64,000 nucleotides of DNA, from NCBI RefSeq assembly GCF_009176725.1, contig NZ_AP020337.1:2108001-2172000 (forward strand). The letters are read 5' to 3'. Each line of letters starts with the position of its first letter. Within the stretch, counting starts at the first letter, position 1. Position numbers and translations under genes: made by a program. The stretch comes from Pseudomonas sp. KUIN-1. Lineage in GTDB: Bacteria > Pseudomonadota > Gammaproteobacteria > Pseudomonadales > Pseudomonadaceae. This document shows positions 18,792 through 26,931 of this stretch, piece after piece. Below the pieces are notes generated by a model. That model ran no database searches, was not told the origin of the DNA, and saw only the letters and a program-made list of their open reading frames with translations.

Positions 18792-18884
18792 GGTCGCGTG
18801 GCGGCGATAGAGTTGCGAGGCAACTGAAGAGCATCCGGATCAGAGCTGCCTGTCCCTGATAACGCGCCCGTCATGGCCTGAAAG

Positions 18885-19247
18885 TCAGCGCAGGATAATC
18901 ACACCCTGACGTGCCACACGGATGAGATGCCTGTAGGTGTCCGATCTGCTGCCGTCGGGGGGAAGACAAATGATCAACAGGTCATAAGTATCATCGTCCC
19001 ATAGACCCATGTCTGCACACCCGTCAAAAAGCCGCATGGCCGGGCTCAGTACCGTCGCCAGGCCTGTCGTCGAAACGGGTAAGTTTTCAACGCCTGCCAT
19101 CTCAGTTGCCAACTGCTCTGCTTTACCAAACCTCAGCGTCCGCCAGGCCAGACGAAAGGAGCTACGGTTGATCGTCACGCCGTTCTCGAGACCAATAACG
19201 GGATTTCGGTTTCTATCGGATATCACATGTATGCTCCATGCAAACAC
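18885..19247 (-). CDS. Hypothetical protein
   Basis: 120 residues from a GTG at 19247, 10 nt downstream of the PEP-mutase-family gene on the same strand, with AGGA just before it. I do not recognise a domain. The C-terminal half has a hydrophobic strand and a Pro (YDLLIICLPPDG), followed by a helical end and IILR. It is probably co-transcribed with the upstream enzyme gene. The coding call rests on position and an open frame only. Confidence 0.45.
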   Translation of the reverse strand: MFAWSIHVISDRNRNPVIGLENGVTINRSSFRLAWRTLRFGKAEQLATEMAGVENLPVSTTGLATVLSPAMRLFDGCADMGLWDDDTYDLLIICLPPDGSRSDTYRHLIRVARQGVIILR

Positions 19248-19257
19248 TCGATCCTGG

Positions 19258-20073
19258 CTAACGCATCACTTCATCGAGCTGATTCAGACTCAGTCCCGAT
19301 TGTAGAAAATCCAGCCCCTCTGGTTCTTCCAATCCAAGTAAAACAGTGAAGATCTGCCGGTAGGCGTTACGAAACAATGAACTGCCCAGGCTGATCCGGC
19401 GAACGCCTACTGCCCTGAGTCTGTCAATCGTCATACCGAAAACAGGCAGGACGTTGAGAGGTTTGCTGAGCGCTCTCTGAATCGCCTCAAGGTCCTCGAT
19501 CGACTTCACGCCGGGTGCGAACAGACAATCGGCTCCAGCTTCTTCAAACGCGACCAGCCGTTTAATAACCTCGGTCAACGAATACGCGTGCGCTCCAAGC
19601 AGATAGTCGGTCCTGGCGGTGACGATGAAATCGGCATCGAGCGCGTGGGCGGCCTCGCTCGCAGCGCGCACCCGATCGCACGCTTCTTCGATGGAGAAAT
19701 ACAGCGGGGTGTCCGGGTCATGATAGTCGGATATATCCTCAATGGACGCACCGGCGCAGCCGACGGTCAGGGCTCTTCTGAAATGCTCCTCGACCTTGCT
19801 CAGTGTTTTCGCCAGACCGTTCTCCAGGTCTGCCGTCACGGGTATGTCCACTGCCCGAACGATGCGTTCAATCGCCGCAAAGCGATCTTCATTGTCCATC
19901 GAGGGAGATGAATCGCGGTAGCCCTGTGCATAGGCAATCCCCGCGCTGGTGGTGCCGAGGCTGGCGTAGCCCAACTGCTGAATGAGGCGCGCGCTTCCCT
20001 CACACCAAGCATTGGGCATGACGAATAACTCATTGCGTTCATGTAACTTTCTGAATGCCTGGCTGGTGTTCAT
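19258..20073 (-). CDS. Isocitrate lyase/PEP mutase superfamily enzyme
   Basis: 271 residues. The family signatures are clear: VMPNAWCEGSARLIQQLGYASLGTTSAGIAYAQG split over two strands, PVTADLENGLAKT with metal-binding Asp/Glu, CAGASIEDISD, and FIVTARTDYLLG. Members cleave or rearrange C-C or C-P bonds of 2-hydroxy acids (2-methylisocitrate lyase, oxaloacetate decarboxylase, PEP mutase). The KRCGH loop of true isocitrate/methylisocitrate lyases is not seen, so an oxaloacetate- or carboxyvinyl-type activity is more likely. NAWC has Cys where Asp is typical. ATG 20073 has GGGAGG upstream. Divergent from the biosynthetic run that starts at 20217. Confidence 0.82.
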   Translation of the reverse strand: MNTSQAFRKLHERNELFVMPNAWCEGSARLIQQLGYASLGTTSAGIAYAQGYRDSSPSMDNEDRFAAIERIVRAVDIPVTADLENGLAKTLSKVEEHFRRALTVGCAGASIEDISDYHDPDTPLYFSIEEACDRVRAASEAAHALDADFIVTARTDYLLGAHAYSLTEVIKRLVAFEEAGADCLFAPGVKSIEDLEAIQRALSKPLNVLPVFGMTIDRLRAVGVRRISLGSSLFRNAYRQIFTVLLGLEEPEGLDFLQSGLSLNQLDEVMR

Positions 20074-20136
20074 GGCGCCTCCCTGAATGGCCAAGCATAG
20101 TCCTCTTCGCAGCACGCATGATTAAAAAAAAGTGAA

Positions 20137-20174
20137 GGGGCTTAAAAAAGTTTGAACAGACAACAAGCAGCCCC
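20137..20174. promoter_or_regulatory. Inverted repeat in the divergent promoter region
   Basis: GGGGCT (20137-20142) and AGCCCC (20169-20174) are separated by 26 nt of A-rich DNA, between the divergent genes at 20073 and 20217. It may be a regulator site for one or both genes. Support is only the symmetry and the location. Confidence 0.3.
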
Positions 20175-20216
20175 TGTGGAATGCTTTTATCCACTTTATC
20201 GCAAGGACGTCGACTG

Positions 20217-21328
20217 ATGAAAAGGATTGCTTCTGCTGCGTTGTTTATTGCGTCCTGTACCACCGCTTTAATGGTGAGCGCGGCGCCACTGCCTGCCAGT
20301 TCAGCCGCAAATATAGACGGTGTGGAAATTCATACCGTCACGCTAAAAACTGACGCGATGAAAATGGCCCTCTGGCGTGATTCGCCGAAAGGGACCCACA
20401 CTCAAACAATGAAAGAGTCACAAGTTGTTCTGTTTATTCATGGCGCAACCATTTCAGGTAATCTCTCGGCCGGGTACGCCATTGACGGTTATTCCTGGGC
20501 CCAAGACGTCGCCAATTCAGGACGCGAGGCCTGGGTGGTGGACCTGCCGGGGTATGGTCGTTCTGATGATTATTCGGAAATGCGCGAGGCCAGTCCACAC
20601 GCCAACGGTGAATCGGTGGGCAATGCCAAAAGCCTGGTGCCCGTGATTGATGCCGCCGTCGACTATGTATTGAAGTTTACCGGTGCTAAAAAGCTGACGA
20701 TTATCGCCACGTCCAGGGGCGCGATACCGGTGGGGTATTACCTGAGCGCGCACGGCGAAAAAGTAGACAAGGTCGTGTTCAACTCGCCCATCGTCCGGCG
20801 TGATACCACAAGCCCGGAGATTGTCCGAGGCTTGTTCGGCAGTGCCGAAAGACCCGACAAGAGCTTTTATGAGATTCCGGTCGACAAGCGATTGTCCATG
20901 ATAGAAGAAGACCGTCCGGCGGGCACCGAGACGCAGCTTGAACAAGGGTTTATAAAAAACTGGCCCGGTGATGCAGCGCTGGAAAGAGCGCATCAAAAGA
21001 ACATGATTAAAGTACCCGGCGGCTTTGCCCAGGATATCTACGATGCCTGGCATGGCGTGTATTGGGACCCTGCCACAATCACGGTGCCTGTGTTAATCAC
21101 ACGCGGTGATTATGATCATGTGCTGACCACCGCGGCGGATATCGACTGGCTGTACACACACACCTGAGCAATGCTTCCAGTAAACGGTACGTGCTGATCG
21201 ATAAAGGCACCCACGCCATGTTATTTGAAAAAAAGCGTTTCGAACTCTATCGCGAAGTACGGGTTTTTCTGGAAGGCTCATATAACCGATTGTCACTGGC
21301 CTGTAGTTTTTGCGGTGGCCGCAACTAA
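20217..21328 (+). pseudogene. Secreted alpha/beta hydrolase, frameshifted in an AC repeat
   Basis: The intact part runs 20217-21167 (316 residues). It has a Sec signal (MKRIASAALFIASCTTALMVSA), an oxyanion region LFIHGATISGNL, the nucleophile elbow ATSRG, and the catalytic Asp in TRGDYDHV. The frame then ends in a TGA right after five AC units. In another frame, without a start, the sequence goes on as LSNASSKRYVLIDKGTHAML to a stop at 21328, and this holds the catalytic-His segment GTHAML. Removing one AC unit joins the two. So the truncated protein lacks its catalytic His. Start ATG 20217 has AAGGA about 9 nt upstream. It is first in a co-directional run and may process the pathway product or a substrate outside the cytoplasm. 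Confidence 0.85.
21154..21163 (+). repeat. (AC)5 dinucleotide tract at the frameshift
   Basis: Five AC units directly before an in-frame TGA (21165-21167). Four units would restore the reading frame of the hydrolase. Confidence 0.9.
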
Positions 21329-21343
21329 AGCAAGGAGCAGATC

Positions 21344-22273
21344 ATGTTGAAGAAAGCACGCATTGTTAAATTTCCAGGCGTTTTCGACGAGCGGGTATAC
21401 AACGAGCGGGTTTCACGCAGCGGTTGTTTTCTCGGCAACTCGAAACTGGAGCAGATGGCCAATCAGGGTAAGCTTTCCAATGCTGTTGTCGGCGTCGCAG
21501 GCGCAGGGGGTATTGGCGGTGCCGTGGCCCTCGGGCTGGCACGGTTGGGTGTAAGGCATATCAAAATTGCCGATCCCGATTCTTTCGAAATCAGCAATAT
21601 CAACCGACAGTTTGGTGCTTCAGTGGAAACCGTCGGTCGTAACAAGGCGTTGGTGGTTGCCGAGCTGGTTCACCGTTTGGCGGGGGACGTGAGCGTTGAT
21701 GTGTTTCCGGAGGGTATACAGAAGCACACCGCTGAAGCGTTTGTGGAGGACTGTGATCTGGTGTTGGATCAAATGGACTTCTACAGCATTGGCGAGCGCT
21801 ATGCACTGCACAGGGCGTACCGTAACTCAGCCAGGTGCAAAGGCTTGCTGGCATCCTCGGTGGTCGGTTGGGGCGCGAACATCTACAAGTTCGACAAGGC
21901 AGGCCTGACGCTGGAGGATTTTTACGATATTCCGGAAGAGGCGCAGATGACACCTGAACTGGTCGAAAGGCTGGTCATGCTCCAGGCCTCTTATCAGCCT
22001 CGTTTTCCGAGCATTCCCGATATTTTCAGCTGGATGAAAGACACAGGAAACGTGCCTATTCTTTCCGTGGCACCGACGGCCTCGCATTACCTGATTCTCT
22101 GTCGCTCAGCGCTGATGCTTTGCGACCTAGAGGGCGCACCGTACAGCACCGAACTTCCCCCCATGCCCAAGTATTACTGGTTCGACGGCTCTACGTTCGA
22201 CAACGGTATTTATGAGTTCGACGGCACGTGGGCAAACCCCGAGGAGCATCGCAAGCACTTCAATGTCAATTGA
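21344..22273 (+). CDS. E1/ThiF-like adenylyltransferase
   Basis: 309 residues with a ThiF/MoeB/E1 fold. The ATP site is intact: VAGAGGIGGAVALGLARLGV, DPDSFEISNINRQFG (Asp, Asn and Arg), GRNKALVVAELV (Lys) and DLVLDQMDFYSIG (Asp). The two CxxC zinc motifs of MoeB/ThiF are missing, and no ubiquitin-like or sulfur-carrier gene is nearby. It thus likely activates a small-molecule or peptide carboxylate as the acyl-adenylate. About 90 C-terminal residues, rich in aromatic and acidic positions (PKYYWFDGSTFDNG), are outside the family core. Start ATG 21344 has GGAG upstream, 15 nt after the restored hydrolase stop. Confidence 0.82.
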   Translation: MLKKARIVKFPGVFDERVYNERVSRSGCFLGNSKLEQMANQGKLSNAVVGVAGAGGIGGAVALGLARLGVRHIKIADPDSFEISNINRQFGASVETVGRNKALVVAELVHRLAGDVSVDVFPEGIQKHTAEAFVEDCDLVLDQMDFYSIGERYALHRAYRNSARCKGLLASSVVGWGANIYKFDKAGLTLEDFYDIPEEAQMTPELVERLVMLQASYQPRFPSIPDIFSWMKDTGNVPILSVAPTASHYLILCRSALMLCDLEGAPYSTELPPMPKYYWFDGSTFDNGIYEFDGTWANPEEHRKHFNVN

Positions 22274-22277
22274 ACCA

Positions 22278-22299
22278 GCTGGCCCCGATCGGGGCCAGC
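22278..22299 (+). promoter_or_regulatory. Intercistronic perfect hairpin before the MFS gene
   Basis: GCTGGCCCC (22278-22286) and GGGGCCAGC (22291-22299) flank a GATC that is itself palindromic, 4 nt after the E1-like stop and just before the Shine-Dalgarno of the next gene. There is no T-run, so I read it as an mRNA processing or translational control element. Confidence 0.5.
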
Positions 22300-22316
22300 C
22301 CTTTGAGGAAGGCGCC

Positions 22317-23540
22317 GTGAACGAAGTGCTCGATACTCAGGAACGGCACAATATTTCCAGGTTCCTCCTGGCCTCCAGTCTGTGGTTCATTTGTGTGGGA
22401 ATACAAAGCGTATTTCTGCCCTGGGTACTGATCAGCGTCGTTCATGCATCGGCCTTTCAATTTGGCATCGCCCAGATGTGCCTGATGTTGCCGGTGCTGC
22501 TGCTGGTGATCTATGGCGGTTATGTTGCCGATCGCAAGCCGGTGCGCAGGTTATTGGTCTGCGTGTACCTGGGTGGCGCGCTGACGGCATTGGTCTTCGC
22601 CGTCTGGAGCTACCAGTCCGCAATAACCTACGCCAACGTGCTGGTGTATGCGTTGGCCTTTGGCGTGCTGTCGGCCTTTTGTGCGCCTGCCAGAGAACTT
22701 TACTTGAATGTACTGGGCAAGAAACAGTTGCAAAAGATCGTCACTATAAACATCGGGATTGAGTTCGGGATTCAGACGGTGGGTTTCGCCATTGGAGGTT
22801 TTGCACCGCAGGTGGGCGTCGGTCTGATGTTCTTGTTGTTGTCGCTTCTGTTCGGGATGTCGTCCCTGGCCGCCTCTTATATTTCGGTGACCACGCCCAG
22901 CAAGCCTCATTCCGGCCTGATCGCTGAAACCAGTACCGCGCTGCGGTTTTCCATTCAGCACCCGGTCATCTTCCCGGTACTGTTATTGAACGGCCTGATC
23001 GGTGTGTTCTTTCTGGGCTCGTTTTTCGTCATGCTGCCCCTACATATTTCCCGGTTGCCGGGGTACGACGCCTCGTTGTTGGCGCTGTTCAATATCGTGT
23101 TTATGGTCGGGTTGATCGCTTCCGTCATTGTCTTGACCGTCAAGGGCGGGATAGAAAATAAATTACGGGCACTGATCAGTTCCTGCCTGCTCGCGTCGTT
23201 ACTGCTGGCGGTTATCCCGTCCGTGCTCACAGAGTGGATTCTGTTTTTAGGGGTATTGAGTTGGGGGTTTCTGGGCGGTATTGCCCTCAGCATGGGGCAG
23301 ACGCTGATTCAGGAAAATGCCCCTTCAGGCAATAAAGCTCAGGTGTTAGCGTTACTGATGTTGTTTTTCATGGGGGGCAGTCCGATAGGTTCTTTCCTGC
23401 TGGGAACACTTCTCGAGTTCGTTGAAGCGCCCGTCGTAGGTGTCATCAGTGCAGTCGCAATGATTGTTTCAATAATGGCAGTTTCCTATACCTACACGCT
23501 ATGGAATGCACAACATGAACGGATCGACACTGTCCTTTGA
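22317..23540 (+). CDS. MFS exporter of the biosynthetic cluster
   Basis: 407 residues if it starts at GTG 22317, which follows GAGGAAGG; ATG 22263 (overlapping the E1-like stop) would add 18 hydrophilic residues. It has about twelve membrane helices in two halves. Loop 2-3 reads GGYVADRKPVRR, the MFS motif A in a shortened form, and the N-terminal half resembles multidrug/metabolite exporters of the DHA3 type. Inside this cluster its most likely job is to export the product and protect the producer. The last 35 nt overlap the following acyltransferase gene. Confidence 0.82.
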   Translation: MNEVLDTQERHNISRFLLASSLWFICVGIQSVFLPWVLISVVHASAFQFGIAQMCLMLPVLLLVIYGGYVADRKPVRRLLVCVYLGGALTALVFAVWSYQSAITYANVLVYALAFGVLSAFCAPARELYLNVLGKKQLQKIVTINIGIEFGIQTVGFAIGGFAPQVGVGLMFLLLSLLFGMSSLAASYISVTTPSKPHSGLIAETSTALRFSIQHPVIFPVLLLNGLIGVFFLGSFFVMLPLHISRLPGYDASLLALFNIVFMVGLIASVIVLTVKGGIENKLRALISSCLLASLLLAVIPSVLTEWILFLGVLSWGFLGGIALSMGQTLIQENAPSGNKAQVLALLMLFFMGGSPIGSFLLGTLLEFVEAPVVGVISAVAMIVSIMAVSYTYTLWNAQHERIDTVL

Positions 23541-24174
23541 CGAAGCCACGTCAAAGGATTTCAAAGGTAACGTGTTACTTGCAAACTCTGATATCGAACT
23601 CGCCCTGGTCAAGGCTGTTTGGCAGGAAGTGTACAGCGAGGAGTTAGGTTGGCTGGACGGGGATGACACCGATCCTCGCAATGATCGCTACCATGCCAAC
23701 TCGGTCTACCTGCTCGCCACTGACGACGAGGGAGCCGCCGTGGGGGTCATGCGCATGATTATCGACGGGGACCAAGGTCTGCCCATCGACAATTTTGCCG
23801 ACATTTCCGGGATACGGGCAACTGCGCAAGGCGCGCTGATCGAATGTGCGCGACTCATGGTTCCGGCCAGGCACCGTGATCAGATATTTTCGGCTTACCC
23901 CTACGGTATTTTTGCTGCCTTGGTAAAAGCGGCTTTGCAGTATTGCCTGAAAGAAAAAAACTACGACGTCCTTGCCAATTGTTTTATCGATACACCTCAC
24001 ACACCGATAAAAGCACTGGCCCACATGGGGTTCCGTGACTTGAACATTCGCTTTCGAGACGAGTTGCATGAAACGTCAGAGTGTACGGTTCTGCATTTGG
24101 ACATCAAGGACATGCTGTCGATATTTTACGGGCCCGAGAAAAGCCTGGGGCATTACATCATGGCGCGAGCGTAG
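23506..24174 (+). CDS. LuxI/FeeM-like GNAT-fold acyltransferase
   Basis: 222 residues. It resembles the autoinducer-synthase / N-acyl amino acid synthase branch of the GNAT fold: an N-terminal EVYSEELGWL segment, then AVGVMRMIIDGDQGLPIDNF, and ALIECARLMVP, which matches the ExSRxxV region of LuxI-type enzymes. Such enzymes move an acyl group from acyl-ACP or acyl-CoA to an amine. In this position it could acylate diaminobutyrate, playing the part that EctA plays in ectoine synthesis, although it is not an EctA sequence. It starts inside the MFS gene; ATG 23515 is an alternative start. Confidence 0.72.
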   Translation: MHNMNGSTLSFDEATSKDFKGNVLLANSDIELALVKAVWQEVYSEELGWLDGDDTDPRNDRYHANSVYLLATDDEGAAVGVMRMIIDGDQGLPIDNFADISGIRATAQGALIECARLMVPARHRDQIFSAYPYGIFAALVKAALQYCLKEKNYDVLANCFIDTPHTPIKALAHMGFRDLNIRFRDELHETSECTVLHLDIKDMLSIFYGPEKSLGHYIMARA

Positions 24175-24203
24175 TTTAATTTTTCCGGGCAAGGGAAGCA
24201 GGC

Positions 24204-25484
24204 ATGAACCCATCAATGGCTATCTACGAGCGTGAGTCGAATGTGCGTTCTTATTGTCGCGACTGTGACGTTGTGTTTGCGACGGCGCAAGGGGCAGTGA
24301 TCGAAGACGTCGAGGGGCGGCAGTTCATCGATTTTTTTGCGGGGGCCGGATCACTGAACTATGGCCACAATAACCCGCGTTTGAAAAAAGAGCTGTTGGA
24401 CTATATTCAGCAGGACGGCATCACGACCACCCTGGACTTTCACAGCGCTGCGAAGTCTCGGTTTATCGAACAGTTCGAGCGGATTATCCTCACGCCGCGG
24501 GGGATGAACTACAAACTGCAGTTCACCGGGCCCACGGGGACCAATGCAATCGAGGCCGCCTTGAAGCTGGCCCGCAAGATCACCGGACGCACTTGCATCG
24601 CTGCGTTTACCCATGCATTTCACGGCGTCACGCTGGGCTCGCTGGCGCTGACCGCCAACGCCGATAAAAGAGCCGTCTCTGGCGTAGAGCTGTCAAACGT
24701 CGTTCGGCTGCCTTATGACGGATTTCTGGGGCGTGACATTGACAGCGCGTATATCATTGAAACGATGTTCTCCTCAGCAGGCGCAGGTGTCGAGCCGCCG
24801 GCGGCCATTATTCTGGAAGTTGTGCAGGGCGAGGGCGGTTTGAATTGCGCGCGGCCGCAATGGTTACAGAGAATTCAACAGCTGTGCCGGGCCTCAGGTG
24901 CGCTACTGATCATTGACGATATTCAAGCCGGTTGCGGTCGTACGGGCACGTTTTTCAGCTTCGAATCTGCCGATATATCCCCCGACATCATTTGCCTTTC
25001 AAAGTCCATCAGCGGTTATGGTCTGCCGATGTCACTGGTGCTGATAAAACCGGAGCACGATCAGTGGGCGCCCGGTGAACACAATGGCACCTTCCGTGGA
25101 AACAACACTGCATTCGTGACGGCTGCGGCGGCACTGAGCTATTGGCAAGACAATGCGTTCGAGCGCTCGATAGCGCAACGTTCCGCCGTCCTGCGCCTTG
25201 CACTGGAAAAAATAATTGCTCATTCACCCCCCGAGGCTGTCCGCATTGTCGGGAGAGGGCTGTTCATGGGATTGAGATTTGGCGACTCACGGCGCGCGAG
25301 CAGACTGTCTGCAGAATGCCTGTCCCAAGGTCTGCTTGTGGAAACCTGTGGCCCCTTGAATGAAGTGCTCAAGCTGATGCCGCCGCTGACCATCGATCTG
25401 CCTGTACTAGAGAGCGGACTGGACATCTTGAAACGTGCCTACCTATCGACCTTACACAACGAATCATCGCGAGGGATTGCCTGA
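24204..25484 (+). CDS. EctB-like diaminobutyrate-2-oxoglutarate aminotransferase
   Basis: 426 residues, class III PLP aminotransferase. It follows EctB closely: FIDFFAGAGSLNYGHNNP, KLQFTGPTGTNAIEAALKLA, VVQGEGGLNCARP, LLIIDDIQAGCGRTG and the PLP Lys in LSKSISGYGLP. EctB makes L-2,4-diaminobutyrate from aspartate semialdehyde and glutamate. The window has another enzyme for the same compound, PvdH (54789), of the same class but clearly different in sequence, so this copy serves a separate pathway. AAGGGAAG precedes the ATG. The stop overlaps the next start (TGATG). Confidence 0.9.
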   Translation: MNPSMAIYERESNVRSYCRDCDVVFATAQGAVIEDVEGRQFIDFFAGAGSLNYGHNNPRLKKELLDYIQQDGITTTLDFHSAAKSRFIEQFERIILTPRGMNYKLQFTGPTGTNAIEAALKLARKITGRTCIAAFTHAFHGVTLGSLALTANADKRAVSGVELSNVVRLPYDGFLGRDIDSAYIIETMFSSAGAGVEPPAAIILEVVQGEGGLNCARPQWLQRIQQLCRASGALLIIDDIQAGCGRTGTFFSFESADISPDIICLSKSISGYGLPMSLVLIKPEHDQWAPGEHNGTFRGNNTAFVTAAAALSYWQDNAFERSIAQRSAVLRLALEKIIAHSPPEAVRIVGRGLFMGLRFGDSRRASRLSAECLSQGLLVETCGPLNEVLKLMPPLTIDLPVLESGLDILKRAYLSTLHNESSRGIA

Positions 25485-26194
25485 TGGATTTAATGGTTGG
25501 AGATACCCGTACATTGTCTGCCCGTGCGTTGGGCAATGAGTTCATCCTGCAAGAGCTTGCACAATTAAGAGACGAACTGATCCAGCAGGTTTTCGATCAT
25601 CCTTTTCTGGTTCAGTGCCGTGCGGCAAGCATGCCGATAGACCGGCTGAAGAACTTTCTCGTGCAACAAGGGAAATACAGCCGTTATTTCACGCGGTACA
25701 TCTGCCAGTTAATGAGTCATCTTGAGGGTGATGAAGATATTCTGGCAGTGTTCGAAAATCTTTTCGAAGAACTGGGTTTTGGTGAAGTCGCCGAACCCAC
25801 TCATTCGGCTATCTACCGTGAGATGTTGTGCTCCTTCGACCTGAACCTGGAGGCGCACGCCACGCTTCCTTCCACGCAGCACCTCATCGATACAATGATG
25901 AACTTCTGCAAACAGCCCAATGGTATTTATGGACTCTCGGCGTTGTGCCTGGGGGCCGAGGCCATTGTTCCTCATCTGTACAGTGACATTGTCACTGGCT
26001 TCTCGGGTCAGGGCGTTGCTGCAGAGAGGCTCAGGTTTTTCACGTTGCATATCGAATGTGACGATGGTCACGCGGACACCCTGTTGGCGATTCTGTCGCG
26101 TCTGGTGATGGAAAAACCGACTCGTTTTGAAATAGTCCGGCACGCCGCCGTCATGATGATCAAGGCGCGACTTGAGTTTCTCGATAAACTTTGA
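25484..26194 (+). CDS. Heme-oxygenase-like diiron protein (TenA/CADD/HDO type)
   Basis: 236 residues, all-helical. The late segment LHIECDDGH gives H-x3-D-x2-H, the metal motif of heme-oxygenase-fold diiron oxidases (SznF central domain, UndA, BesC, CADD). Other likely ligands are a Glu in NLFEELGFG, a His in EPTHSAIY and a Glu in LGAEAIVPHL. These enzymes N-oxygenate amines, cleave C-C bonds or desaturate amino or fatty acids. TenA thiaminases and PqqC share the fold but lack this H/D/H set. Translation is coupled to the EctB-like gene (TGATG), so the diaminobutyrate-derived compound is the likely substrate. Confidence 0.78.
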   Translation: MDLMVGDTRTLSARALGNEFILQELAQLRDELIQQVFDHPFLVQCRAASMPIDRLKNFLVQQGKYSRYFTRYICQLMSHLEGDEDILAVFENLFEELGFGEVAEPTHSAIYREMLCSFDLNLEAHATLPSTQHLIDTMMNFCKQPNGIYGLSALCLGAEAIVPHLYSDIVTGFSGQGVAAERLRFFTLHIECDDGHADTLLAILSRLVMEKPTRFEIVRHAAVMMIKARLEFLDKL

Positions 26195-26201
26195 GGTGAG
26201 C

Positions 26202-26648
26202 ATGAATAACCATACTTTTTCTTCCGGTGATTTCGTGCATGTTCCCGCCAGTCTGGCCGCTGGCGAGGACGTGGGCACGCTGTTACATGAAGGGGTCAGA
26301 ACAACCACGCTGGACGCGTTCAGCAAAACAAGAAAGCACGAAGTTCATGTTGTCGACCTGCCGTCCAGGTCGATAAGTATGACCTTCGGTGCGCTGCAGC
26401 CGCTGCAAGGGTCGGGCCTGCATCGGCATAACTATGAAACCATCATCTATATCATTTCAGGCACCGGTTTTTCGATGGTAGGAGAGACGCTCGTTGCCTG
26501 GACAGCTGGAGACGCCGTTTATATTCCCGTCTGGCGTTGGCACAAACACGTCAATACATCAGAGGACGCAGAGGTCACGTACATCGCCTGTGAAAATACA
26601 CCTCTGCTGCAGGCGCTTGGCGTCGCGTTGCGGGAGGAAGCTTCCTGA
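26202..26648 (+). CDS. Cupin-domain protein
   Basis: 148 residues, single cupin barrel. Metal ligands appear in GLHRHNYETIIYIISG (two His and a Glu) and in PVWRWHKHVN (His), the usual 3-His/1-Glu pattern. The N-terminal third is not part of the barrel. Ectoine synthase EctC is also a cupin of this size, but its own conserved residues are not clearly present here, so only the general fold is called. GAGGTG precedes ATG 26202, which is 7 nt after the diiron-protein stop. Possibly a cyclising or oxidising step in the pathway, or a sensor. Confidence 0.75.
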   Translation: MNNHTFSSGDFVHVPASLAAGEDVGTLLHEGVRTTTLDAFSKTRKHEVHVVDLPSRSISMTFGALQPLQGSGLHRHNYETIIYIISGTGFSMVGETLVAWTAGDAVYIPVWRWHKHVNTSEDAEVTYIACENTPLLQALGVALREEAS

Positions 26649-26841
26649 ACGAAGCTCGGTATCCGTGCCGCGGAGGGGAGTCTGGACGTACCGAAGTTTT
26701 CATCTGTAAATGAACGGTCAGAAAGATGATCGGGGCGCAGAAAATCGATTCAGCCCGCCGTTTTTTAACCCTATGTCCTCTGATGCTCAGGAATACTTTG
26801 CGAATACCCGCCAAATGGCCTAACTATAGAGGGAAGGAAAG

Positions 26842-26866
26842 CCGGGGTGCAGTGGGAAAACCCCGG
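26842..26866. promoter_or_regulatory. LysR-type operator candidate upstream of the LysR gene
   Basis: CCGGGGT (26842-26848), 11 nt, ACCCCGG (26860-26866): a perfect 7-bp inverted repeat that contains the T-N11-A pattern of LysR-family binding sites, 65 nt before the LysR ATG. Confidence 0.55.
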
Positions 26867-26931
26867 AGCGGGAAAACACCCGGTCAGCAAAGTCGACCAT
26901 CCGCTTTGCACCGGGTAAACAGGGAAAACGG

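Noticed and set aside
25484..26194. TenA thiaminase II assignment
   Set aside because: The fold is shared, but the H-x3-D-x2-H diiron motif and the absence of thiamine genes favour the diiron oxidase group.
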